The notes under the pieces: generated by a model | The model's database searches: none | What the model saw: the letters and a program-made list of their open reading frames with translations, nothing else | Told to the model about the DNA's origin: nothing | Source of the DNA: JASFJH01 sp050117725 | Lineage (GTDB): Bacteria; Pseudomonadota; Gammaproteobacteria; AKS1 | Direction of reading: 5' to 3' | Assembly: GCA_050117725.1 (NCBI GenBank) | Contig: JASFME010000032.1 | Span: 1 to 14,228, forward strand | DNA: 14,228 nucleotides | Shown here: one piece after another, positions 7,399 through 13,984 of the stretch | Layout of the letters: every line of letters starts with the position of its first letter | Numbering within the stretch: position 1 is the stretch's first letter | Translations under genes and position numbers: made by a program

Positions 7399-7399
7399 C

Positions 7400-7413
7400 T
7401 TGATCTATATCAA
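7400..7413. promoter_or_regulatory. FNR box, perfect palindrome
   Basis: TTGATCTATATCAA matches the FNR consensus TTGAT-N4-ATCAA at all ten defined positions. Its centre (7406.5) is about 51 bases upstream of the start point expected from the TATAAT at 7446-7451, or -41.5 if a poorer TACTCT (7436-7441) is the -10, which would be the standard class II activation geometry. The next gene is the diheme cytochrome at 7543. Confidence 0.85.
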
Positions 7414-7422
7414 TGTTTCATT

Positions 7423-7451
7423 TTTGCAGTTCCATTACTCTTTCATATAAT
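7423..7451 (+). promoter_or_regulatory. Sigma-70-like promoter of the cytochrome/NapA-like operon
   Basis: TTTGCA (7423-7428) and a perfect TATAAT (7446-7451) are 17 bases apart, giving a start point near 7457-7458 and a leader of about 85 bases. The FNR box lies immediately upstream and the NsrR-like site begins just downstream of the predicted start. The core elements are visible; activity is inferred. Confidence 0.5.
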
Positions 7452-7461
7452 TACCGATTTA

Positions 7462-7484
7462 AATATGTATTCATAATACAGGAT
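7462..7484. promoter_or_regulatory. Second candidate NsrR site, in the operon leader
   Basis: AATATGTAT at 7462-7470, five bases, then ATACA at 7476-7480: exactly the bases and spacing found in the nsrR/HPP operator (2915-2933). Hand alignment to the 11-1-11 NsrR consensus gives about 16 of 22 positions, with a strong left and a weaker right half. It begins about 4 bases after the predicted start point, where a repressor would block initiation or elongation. Confidence 0.5.
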
Positions 7485-7542
7485 TAGATGATCGCATCAT
7501 GAAGCAAGCATAAACCGGGACTCTGTAAACAAGGGGGTTACG

Positions 7543-8271
7543 ATGGGAAAATTAATAACAGCAAGTACCGTTGTACTCTTGTCGTTGGCTATAACGGCCT
7601 GCGACAAGACTGGCGACAAGGCCGGCAAGGAAAGCACTCAGAAAGCACCCCCACCTGCCGAGACCAGGGCAGCCGAACAAGCGATAGTTATCGATCCCGC
7701 GCTTGCCGATGCCGGCAGGCAGCTTTACGAACAGAACTGCATTTTTTGTCACCAGGCCGATGCGATAGGCAAGCCCGGTTTTGCACCGTCACTGACCAAC
7801 AAGGAATTTCTCAGTGTCGCATCCAACAAATTCCTTCTGGGTACCATCCGTGACGGCCGTACAGGAACCGGTATGCCGCCATTCTCGCATCTGGGCAAAC
7901 AGGGGATCGAGTCGATCGTTGCCTATCTGCGCAGTTACGCTCATCTACCGAATCGTGCCGCCGAGGTTGACAGCCAGCCTGTGGCACAGGGCGATGTGGC
8001 GCGCGGCAAGGTACTGTTTGACCAGATTTGCCTGACTTGCCACGGGCCGAACGGTGATGGTTACGTGGCCGGCGGTACGGGTACTGCCATCGGCAAGGCC
8101 GGTACCCTGGACAAGGTCACGGACGGTTTCCTGCGCACCACGATAAAGGAAGGTCGTTCCAATACACGCATGCTCGGTTTCTCGGGGGCGGGGCCACAGC
8201 AGATGGCGAACCTGTCTGATCAGGAAATTGACGACATTATTGCCTATTTGCGCACCGTACCGAGCAAGTAA
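7543..8271 (+). CDS. Diheme c-type cytochrome, predicted lipoprotein
   Basis: 242 residues after a strong AAGGGGG ribosome site (7531-7537). The signal peptide ends in a lipobox ITAC with lipid-modified Cys20, followed by a charged, Pro-rich linker (residues 21-45). Two class I cytochrome c domains follow: CIFCH at 66-70 with likely Met ligand M111 (TGMPPF), and CLTCH at 163-167 with likely Met ligand M210 (TRMLGF). The two halves look like an internal duplication: TIRDGRTGTGMPPF and TIKEGRSNTRMLGF correspond, and both end in IVAYLR/IIAYLR. It is the first gene of the operon, 17 bases before the NapA-like gene. It is inferred to pass electrons to that enzyme in place of NapB. His-Met ligation and lipid anchoring are unlike NapB, which is a soluble bis-His diheme protein. 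Partner and potential are unproven. Confidence 0.85.
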   Translation: MGKLITASTVVLLSLAITACDKTGDKAGKESTQKAPPPAETRAAEQAIVIDPALADAGRQLYEQNCIFCHQADAIGKPGFAPSLTNKEFLSVASNKFLLGTIRDGRTGTGMPPFSHLGKQGIESIVAYLRSYAHLPNRAAEVDSQPVAQGDVARGKVLFDQICLTCHGPNGDGYVAGGTGTAIGKAGTLDKVTDGFLRTTIKEGRSNTRMLGFSGAGPQQMANLSDQEIDDIIAYLRTVPSK

Positions 8272-8288
8272 CTGAGGAGAATGCCAAC

Positions 8289-10991
8289 ATGAAACGTATA
8301 AAAATGAACCGTCGTGACTTCCTCAAGGGAAGTGCATTCATCACCAGTACCGCGGCCGGAGCCAGTCTCATGGTCGGTGGCAATCCCGAACTCGAGGCCG
8401 CACCGGCCAGTCCTGGCAAGGCCGCCGGCACGCGCAAGACGGCCGTGGCCCAGTGCCCGTACTGCGGTGTCGGTTGCGGCACGATTATCCAGGCCGAGAA
8501 CGGCAGGATCGTCTCGATGCGCCCGGACAAGGATCACCCGACCAACTACGGCCTGCAGTGTATCAAGGGCCTGACCGCCGCCGAGCCCATCTATGTCGAT
8601 CGCATGGAGGGTGACAGTTACGTGCGCAAGGATGTCTGGGCCGAGTGGAACAAGCCCGGACACGGTAACCTCGAGTACATCAGCAAGACCAAGGGCTCGT
8701 TTGACGAGGAGCACTTCGTGCGCGTGCCGTATGAACAGGCCTCGGAGATGGTGGCGCACAAGCTGGCCCACCTGGCCAAAAAATATACCGGCAACTCGAT
8801 TGCCCTGTATGGCTCCGGGCAGTTAACGATGGAAGGCCAGTACCTCGAGAACCTGTTCATGAAGGGTGTGCTTGGTTCGAACACCATCGAGGCGAATGCG
8901 CGCATGTGTATGACCTCGGCAGTGACCGGCTATTTCGCCACGCTCGGTTCGGATACGCCGCCACTGGCCTACGAAGATATCGAACTGTGCGACATGATCA
9001 TGCACTTCGGCCACAATGCCCGCGAGGCGCACCCGATCATCTTCTGGCGTGCTGCCGACCATAAAAAGAATAATGACATCCCGACCGTGGTTGTCGATCC
9101 GCGTTATACCGGTACCGCGAAGGGCTATGATGACATCAACCCGGACAATTCGGTGCATGTGCCGATCCTCAATGGTGATATCAGTTTTCTCAATGCGATC
9201 GCCCATGTCCTGCTGAAGGAGCACCCGGATGTTATCGACTGGGACTTCCTCAAGGCGCATACGACAGGCTGGAAGGAATACACCGATGGCGTGCTCAAGG
9301 ACTACAGCCCGGAACAGGTACAGGATCGCATGGGTGGGCCGAACCACGATGTGTCACCGGAACTTATCCGCAGGGTGGCCGGTATGTTTGCCGATGCCAC
9401 ACGCAAGCGCCTGGCACGCAGCAAGGGCAAACAGGCAGGCAAGGGCTATGGCGGTGTCATCATCATGTGGGGTATTGGCTACAACCAGCACATCCACGGT
9501 CAGCACAACACGATCTCGATTGTTAACCTGCTGACCCTGACCGGTAACCTGGCCAAACCGGGTTGTGGACCGTTCTCCATGACCGGCCAGCCGAACGCGA
9601 TGGGTGAACGCTTCACCGGCGGCCTGACCGGCCGTCTGCCATTCAACCAGCCACTGAAGAACACCGCGCACCGCAAGCACATGGCGCGGCACTGGCGTGT
9701 GCCGGAAGCCAACCTGGTCAAGGCCATGAACTCGAAGAACCCGGGTTTCGCGGTGGGGATGATGGAGCGCGCCCTGAAAGACGACGTGAAGGCCATGTTC
9801 TTTGTCTACGCGACACACATCGATCTGCCGGATCAGCACAAGCTGGTGCGCCCGGCGCTGATGAAGACCTTCAACGTCGTACAGGAGATCTACCGGCATG
9901 CGCCGAACAACCTGTATGCCGATGTGATCTTCCCGGCCGCGACCTGGGGCGAGGTGGATGGTATTTACATCAGCTCCGAGCGACGTCTGAACCGCGTGGA
10001 AAAGGCGGCCGAGCCGCCTCCGGGCTGTCGTCCGGATATGGACATGGTGATCGACAAGGGTCGCGAGGTGGCACATCTGCTCGGGCTGGATGCCGACAAG
10101 ATCTTCCCCTGGCAACGCAGGGAAGACGGTTTCTATGATGCCGAAGAGGTGTTCCGCGATGTGATTGCCGCCTCGGCAGGCACCGATACCGACCTGACCG
10201 GCATCCTCGAGGTCGAAAAACTCGATGGCAAGTCGCCCTACCAGCAATTGCGTGACCTGCGCGGTATCCAGTGGCCGGCGCCGACCTACGAGATCGCGAA
10301 GAACGGTGGCACGAAGCGACGTTACATGTTGCAGGAAGGGCTATGGGAGAACAAACCCTATGGTTATTTCCGCACCAGGGACGGCAAGGTGCACATGAAG
10401 CTGTGCCAGCAGGATTATTCGCAACGCAAGGAGATCACTGCGAAGCTCATGGAATTCGGGCACAAGGAAGGTGTGTATACCATCGATAATATCCCGCTGC
10501 TGAAACAGGCGCGTGATATGGGCCTGACCCCGGACCTGCCGGACGAGGACGAACGCGGCAAGAACTGGGACAAGATTGCCAGGGATAAATACCCGTACTG
10601 GCTGGGTCTCGGTGTCGTGTATGAACACTTCCATACCGCGAAGTCGAATCGCAGCCCGACCACGCGTCGTCTCGTGCCGGAGATGTATGTCGAGATGCAT
10701 GTCGAGGACGCGAAAGAACTGGGTATCAAGGACGGCGACAAGGTACGGCTCGTGACACGCCGTGGTTCTTTCGAAGCGCGGGCACAGGTCGGTATCAAAA
10801 GCCTGGTTCGCCCGGCGCGCAACAGTGTGCCGCGCGGTTACATGTTCAGCCCGTGGAACCTGTCGGTGGCCGACAGTGCGGATCCGAAGAAGAACAAGTG
10901 GCTCGTCAACGGAACCTCGAGTCGTGTCTGGGATCTCGTTTCGGGGCAGGTTGATTTCAAGAAGCTCGCCTGCCGGATAGAGAAAGTATAA
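8289..10991 (+). CDS. NapA-type periplasmic molybdopterin oxidoreductase (probable nitrate reductase)
   Basis: 900 residues, slightly longer than typical NapA (about 830). GAGGAGA (8274-8280) precedes the ATG by 8 bases. A Tat signal (NRRDFLKG, residues 7-14) shows folded export to the periplasm. C56-x2-C59-x3-C63-x27-C91 binds [4Fe-4S], and Lys93 of QCIKG bridges cluster and cofactor. The Mo ligand is Cys207 in NARMCMTSAV; Met after Cys, rather than His, favours NapA/Nas over formate dehydrogenase, and Cys rather than Asp excludes NarG. GNLAKPGCGPFSMTGQPNAMG and the C-terminal FKKLACRIEKV also match NapA. Oddities are His403 in NQHIHG where E. coli NapA has NQHTRG, and extra sequence around residues 110-142. 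No napB, napC or napD is visible. Nitrate is the most likely substrate; another oxyanion remains possible. Confidence 0.8.
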   Translation: MKRIKMNRRDFLKGSAFITSTAAGASLMVGGNPELEAAPASPGKAAGTRKTAVAQCPYCGVGCGTIIQAENGRIVSMRPDKDHPTNYGLQCIKGLTAAEPIYVDRMEGDSYVRKDVWAEWNKPGHGNLEYISKTKGSFDEEHFVRVPYEQASEMVAHKLAHLAKKYTGNSIALYGSGQLTMEGQYLENLFMKGVLGSNTIEANARMCMTSAVTGYFATLGSDTPPLAYEDIELCDMIMHFGHNAREAHPIIFWRAADHKKNNDIPTVVVDPRYTGTAKGYDDINPDNSVHVPILNGDISFLNAIAHVLLKEHPDVIDWDFLKAHTTGWKEYTDGVLKDYSPEQVQDRMGGPNHDVSPELIRRVAGMFADATRKRLARSKGKQAGKGYGGVIIMWGIGYNQHIHGQHNTISIVNLLTLTGNLAKPGCGPFSMTGQPNAMGERFTGGLTGRLPFNQPLKNTAHRKHMARHWRVPEANLVKAMNSKNPGFAVGMMERALKDDVKAMFFVYATHIDLPDQHKLVRPALMKTFNVVQEIYRHAPNNLYADVIFPAATWGEVDGIYISSERRLNRVEKAAEPPPGCRPDMDMVIDKGREVAHLLGLDADKIFPWQRREDGFYDAEEVFRDVIAASAGTDTDLTGILEVEKLDGKSPYQQLRDLRGIQWPAPTYEIAKNGGTKRRYMLQEGLWENKPYGYFRTRDGKVHMKLCQQDYSQRKEITAKLMEFGHKEGVYTIDNIPLLKQARDMGLTPDLPDEDERGKNWDKIARDKYPYWLGLGVVYEHFHTAKSNRSPTTRRLVPEMYVEMHVEDAKELGIKDGDKVRLVTRRGSFEARAQVGIKSLVRPARNSVPRGYMFSPWNLSVADSADPKKNKWLVNGTSSRVWDLVSGQVDFKKLACRIEKV

Positions 10992-11001
10992 ATAGATGTG
11001 A

Positions 11002-11057
11002 GGCGTGAAAGGTAAGGCGAGTCAATGCCTTGCGGTTATCACCTCACCCCTCACGCC
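11002..11057. repeat. Imperfect inverted repeat between the NapA-like and first NapG-like genes
   Basis: The left arm GGCGTGAAAGGTAAGG (11002-11017) and the reverse complement of the right arm (11042-11057) agree at 13 of 16 bases. The three differences are A-to-G, so the stem is kept by G-U pairs in RNA of the minus strand. An inner AAGGC/GCCTT pair (11014-11018, 11027-11031) adds to it. The element fills most of the 77-base gap inside an otherwise tight operon. It resembles small dispersed palindromic repeats, and could also set relative transcript levels of the flanking genes. Confidence 0.5.
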
Positions 11058-11068
11058 GCACGGGACAT

Positions 11069-11653
11069 ATGCAACGAAGAAGCTTCATCAAGTCGATTGC
11101 AGCGGGAGTGGCGGTATTAACACTGCCGTCACTCACGCACGCAGCAAACCAGCCTTCATTCCGCTTTTTGCGACCACCGGGTGCACGAGATGAAGAGGAA
11201 TTCCTGAGTCGCTGTATCCGCTGTGGCAAATGCGGCGAGGTCTGCCCGAACCGTTGCATCAAGTACCTCGGCACCGAAAACGGCCTCGATTCACTCGATA
11301 CGCCTTACATCGTGCCACGCGAGCAGGCCTGTATCCTGTGCATGAAGTGCGGTGAGGCCTGTCCTACCGGCGCGCTGGAAACGATTGTGCGCGAGGCGGA
11401 GCCGATTCTCGAGAAAGTGGATATGGGCAGTGCCCGGGTGGATCGCTCGCTGTGCCTGTCCTGGCAGGGTAAGACCTGCGGCGTGTGTTACCGCGCCTGC
11501 CCGTTACCTGATGTGGCGATCCGCATCGGCCGACTCGAACAACCACATGTGCTCGATAACTGTGTTGGCTGTGGTTTGTGTGAACGCTCCTGCATCCAGA
11601 TCCCGCAGGCGATTCGTATTATTCCCAGTCATACAAACCGGACAAGGGTCTGA
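11069..11653 (+). CDS. NapG-like Tat-exported ferredoxin with four [4Fe-4S] sites (copy 1)
   Basis: I chose the ATG at 11069 (194 residues) because it puts the Tat motif QRRSFIKS at residues 2-9; an upstream TTG at 11030 would add 13 unlikely residues. Cys groups are C49/52/55/59, C88/91/94/98, C129/137/140/144 and C165/168/171/175, the four-cluster layout of the NapG/MauM family. NapG passes electrons from the membrane quinol dehydrogenase NapH to periplasmic acceptors. In copy 1 the last group ends CERSCIQIP, without the usual Pro after the fourth Cys. It follows the NapA-like gene after a 77-base gap holding an inverted repeat and precedes the NapH-like gene by 2 bases. The family is clear. 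Whether it serves this NapA-like enzyme is inferred from gene order. Confidence 0.85.
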   Translation: MQRRSFIKSIAAGVAVLTLPSLTHAANQPSFRFLRPPGARDEEEFLSRCIRCGKCGEVCPNRCIKYLGTENGLDSLDTPYIVPREQACILCMKCGEACPTGALETIVREAEPILEKVDMGSARVDRSLCLSWQGKTCGVCYRACPLPDVAIRIGRLEQPHVLDNCVGCGLCERSCIQIPQAIRIIPSHTNRTRV

Positions 11654-11655
11654 GT

Positions 11656-12654
11656 ATGCAGAAAATCGTTGCCAGGCCTTCCGCATTACGCCATTTGAAC
11701 AAGTTGCGTTGGCTCGTGCTCAGCGGTGTATTTCTCATGCTGGTGATCCTGCCATTTCTGCATTTGTATCAGACCTATGTAGCCGCCCATGCCTATGATT
11801 TATTATTGCCGCATGAGAAGTTGATCTATGACAGCATGGAGTGGCTGACGTCACCGTTTGTCAGTGACCCCGAGCATGAACTGGATGCCATCAAGGGCAC
11901 GACATGGTCGGCCTCGTTCTTTGGTTTTCAGGTCAGTGACCCGCTTGCAGTAGCCAGCCAGATCGCCGCGTCATTGTCGCTGTACTGGCCGTTTATCCTG
12001 ACGGCGCTGCTGCCGATCGTGGTGACCATGGTGTTTGGCCGCGTGTTTTGCGGCTGGATTTGCCCGGCTACGTTTATTTATGAACTGAATGACACGCTGG
12101 CGGGCTGGTTGCGCAAGACCGGTGTGCAACTCGGTGACCGGCAGTTCGACAAGCGCACCAAGTACCTCGTGCTCGGCGTCGGTCTCCTGTTGTCGCTGCT
12201 GTTCGGCAGTATTGCCACCGCCGCGATTTATCCGCCGGCGATCATCGGCCGCGAGTTGTATTACGCGATTGCCCAGGGGGCATTCGGTGTCGGCGCGGTA
12301 TTTTTTATCCTGACCATCCTGTTCGACTTGCTGGTGGCACGGCGCGGTTTTTGCCGTTACCTGTGTCCGGGTGGCGCACTGTACTCCCTGCTCGGTCGCT
12401 ACCGGCTGCTGCGCATCCAGCGTGTTGTATCACAGTGTAACGATTGCAAAAAATGCAATGTCGTATGCGAGTTTGGTCTGGATCCGTTGCAGGATGGTTT
12501 TGGCCAGGAATGTAATAACTGTACCGCCTGTATCGCCGTGTGCCCGACCGATGCGCTGGAATTCAAACTCAGGCCACACGATCAACCGTACCAGGGACCG
12601 GGCCATCTCGGTCATGCCTATCGTGACGCGCAGCGTGAGGCAGAAAAACAATGA
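11656..12654 (+). CDS. napH: NapH-like membrane quinol dehydrogenase with two ferredoxin clusters
   Basis: 332 residues with four predicted membrane segments near 18-38, 108-130, 168-190 and 210-228. Two Cys-x3-Cys-Pro motifs, C132/C136 (FCGWICP) and C233/C237 (FCRYLCP), are the NapH signature. They are followed by two cytoplasmic-type ferredoxin sites, C261/264/267/271 and C286/289/292/296. NapH oxidises menaquinol or ubiquinol with NapG and can replace NapC. The loop between segments 1 and 2 (about residues 40-107) is longer than I recall for E. coli NapH and resembles NosR/NapH-like variants. AAGGG (11644-11648) precedes the ATG. The stop overlaps the next start (ATGA at 12651-12654), indicating coupled translation with the second NapG-like gene. 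Without a NapC in view, this is the likely quinol entry point. Confidence 0.85.
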   Translation: MQKIVARPSALRHLNKLRWLVLSGVFLMLVILPFLHLYQTYVAAHAYDLLLPHEKLIYDSMEWLTSPFVSDPEHELDAIKGTTWSASFFGFQVSDPLAVASQIAASLSLYWPFILTALLPIVVTMVFGRVFCGWICPATFIYELNDTLAGWLRKTGVQLGDRQFDKRTKYLVLGVGLLLSLLFGSIATAAIYPPAIIGRELYYAIAQGAFGVGAVFFILTILFDLLVARRGFCRYLCPGGALYSLLGRYRLLRIQRVVSQCNDCKKCNVVCEFGLDPLQDGFGQECNNCTACIAVCPTDALEFKLRPHDQPYQGPGHLGHAYRDAQREAEKQ

Positions 12655-13280
12655 AACGGCGGCGTTTTCTGAAGCAGGTCAGCGCGATGTCGGTGCTGGC
12701 GTTGGCAGCTGCGACACCTTACGGTTTGTCCCGTCTGTTATCACCAACTGCCTATGCCGCACCACACCGGCATATCCCGTTGCCCGGCGCCTTGCCGGAC
12801 CCGGATGATTTTGTTCGTGCCTGTATAGGTTGTGGTCTGTGCGGCGAGGTCTGCCCACCGCGTTGTATCGAATTCAAACAGCGTGAAGGCGCTGACCAGG
12901 TCAACACACCGTATATCAACCCGGAGAAAAAGGCCTGTATCCTGTGTAACAAGTGCATGGAGGTGTGTCCGACCGATGCCCTGACTGTCACGCCGGTACG
13001 CGACGTCCGCATGGGGATTGCGCAGATCGATCGCTCGGCCTGTTACCCGTGGGTGGACGAAGGGATCTGTGGTGCCTGTGTGGTGATCTGTCCGCTCGGT
13101 GAAGACGCGATCGGGTTTGAATTTGCCAATATCTACAAGCCCGCCGTAAGAGAAGGTTGCGTCGGGTGTGGGCAGTGTGTCGAGGTCTGCCCCGAACCAA
13201 GCCTGCCGATCCGCATCGTGGATCGCAGTGAGGGCACCGTCGCCAGGCATGGTGTCGCCGCGCGACGCAGAAGTTATTGA
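12651..13280 (+). CDS. napG: NapG-like Tat-exported ferredoxin with four [4Fe-4S] sites (copy 2)
   Basis: 209 residues; the Tat motif KRRRFLKQ is at residues 2-9 and the signal ends near AYAA|PHRH. Cys groups are C58/61/64/68, C96/99/102/106, C131/140/143/147 and C170/173/176/180, all followed by Pro, so this copy has the more regular NapG pattern. It shares the block layout of copy 1: CGEVCPPRCIEF against CGEVCPNRCIKY, TPYINPEKKACILCNKC against TPYIVPREQACILCMKC, and the ICGAC/TCGVC third site. The two are clear paralogs that have diverged. The start overlaps the NapH-like stop by 4 bases, so this copy is the one translationally coupled to NapH. Its role is inferred as electron transfer between NapH and periplasmic acceptors. 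Confidence 0.88.
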   Translation: MKRRRFLKQVSAMSVLALAAATPYGLSRLLSPTAYAAPHRHIPLPGALPDPDDFVRACIGCGLCGEVCPPRCIEFKQREGADQVNTPYINPEKKACILCNKCMEVCPTDALTVTPVRDVRMGIAQIDRSACYPWVDEGICGACVVICPLGEDAIGFEFANIYKPAVREGCVGCGQCVEVCPEPSLPIRIVDRSEGTVARHGVAARRRSY

Positions 13281-13289
13281 GTAAAACAG

Positions 13290-13387
13290 CCCAACGCAGA
13301 GGCACAGAGACGCAAAGGTCGCAGAGAATATATTGCTAAAGGATTAATTTTTCAGCGTACTCTGCGCCGTGTCGTCTTTGTGTTGGG
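13290..13387. repeat. Long imperfect inverted repeat with CGCAGAG/CGCAAAG units
   Basis: Between copy 2 of NapG and the FixH-like gene, CCCAAC (13290-13295) pairs with GTTGGG (13382-13387). Inside, purine-rich units such as CGCAGAGGCACAGAGACGC (13295-13313) face TCTGCGCCGTGTCGTCTTTG (13361-13380) with mismatches. The centre (about 13328-13350) is AT-rich. The composition resembles the dispersed 'cgcagag/cgcaaag' palindromic repeats seen in many environmental proteobacteria. The element would fold into a long hairpin in the operon mRNA, ending 6 bases before the GAGGT ribosome site of the next gene. Confidence 0.6.
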
Positions 13388-13405
13388 TGTGTCGAGGTAA
13401 TTTTC

Positions 13406-13984
13406 ATGTATGCATTAAGGGTTGGTATATTTTGCTTGTTAGTTACAGGCTGTCTTTCGGCTGAAGCGCATCATGTCCTGGGACGGCCGTCGTACAGTCT
13501 CGGCGAGGATTCGAATACACCACCGAGCATGCAGGTGGAAACCCAGATCGGTGATTACTATGTCACCTACATGGCGTTTCCCGCCTTCCCGAAAGCGAAT
13601 GAACAGGGCCGCGTCAACCTGTATGCCTCACGCATTGATAATGGTCTGCCGTTTGTCGGCAAGGTTACCTTCAAGGTGCGTGATGACAGCTGGTTCTCCA
13701 GCGCGGAAGAAGTTCTTGGCGTGCAGGAGATTGATGACAATGTCTACCGGCAGGGTTTCCTGTTTCGTGAGGACGGCAATTACATCATCACGGCCGAATT
13801 CGAAGCCGGTGGCGAGCCCTACACAATTGACTTCCCGTTGCGTATCGGCACACCGGCGCCGATCGGGCCGATTGGCATCACGGTAACAGTACTGATCGCG
13901 GTGCTGCTGGCGGTCAATATCCTGCAACGCAACAGAAAGTTCCGCCTCAAGGCGCAGCGCGGCAAACAGGACGGCACACTATGA
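13406..13984 (+). CDS. FixH/YtkA-like periplasmic protein with C-terminal membrane anchor
   Basis: 192 residues after GAGGT (13394-13398). An N-terminal signal ends either at Cys16 (VTGC, a plausible lipobox) or after AEA at residue 21. In the second case the mature protein starts His-His, an arrangement that can bind copper. The soluble part (about 25-150) is rich in beta strands: VTYMAFPAFPKANEQGRVNL, then GKVTFKVRDDSW, then QGFLFREDGNYIITAEF. One membrane helix (about 153-173, IGPIGITVTVLIAVLLAV) and a basic tail follow. The pattern resembles FixH/YtkA-like Ig-fold proteins found with FixG-type iron-sulfur proteins and in copper or oxidase assembly clusters. I recognise the architecture, not a specific ortholog. 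It overlaps the next gene by 4 bases. It could support metalloprotein assembly for the operon; this is unproven. Confidence 0.55.
   Translation: MYALRVGIFCLLVTGCLSAEAHHVLGRPSYSLGEDSNTPPSMQVETQIGDYYVTYMAFPAFPKANEQGRVNLYASRIDNGLPFVGKVTFKVRDDSWFSSAEEVLGVQEIDDNVYRQGFLFREDGNYIITAEFEAGGEPYTIDFPLRIGTPAPIGPIGITVTVLIAVLLAVNILQRNRKFRLKAQRGKQDGTL

Noticed and set aside
9354..10247. Minus-strand open frame of 297 codons inside the NapA-like gene
   Set aside because: It is the complement of a fully conserved molybdoenzyme coding region; codon bias of GC-rich genes explains it.
8289..10991. Formate dehydrogenase as identity of the molybdoenzyme
   Set aside because: Formate dehydrogenases have Cys or selenocysteine followed by His at the Mo ligand; here Cys207 is followed by Met, as in NapA. 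The FSMTGQPNAMG and C-terminal IEKV features also favour NapA/Nas.
11030..11068. Upstream TTG start for the first NapG-like gene
   Set aside because: It would place 13 residues encoded by an intergenic repeat in front of the Tat signal. The ATG at 11069 puts the twin arginines at residues 3-4 as expected.
13290..13387. CRISPR array
   Set aside because: The repeated CGCAGAG-like units are short, irregular and arranged as an inverted repeat, with no regular spacers and no cas genes.
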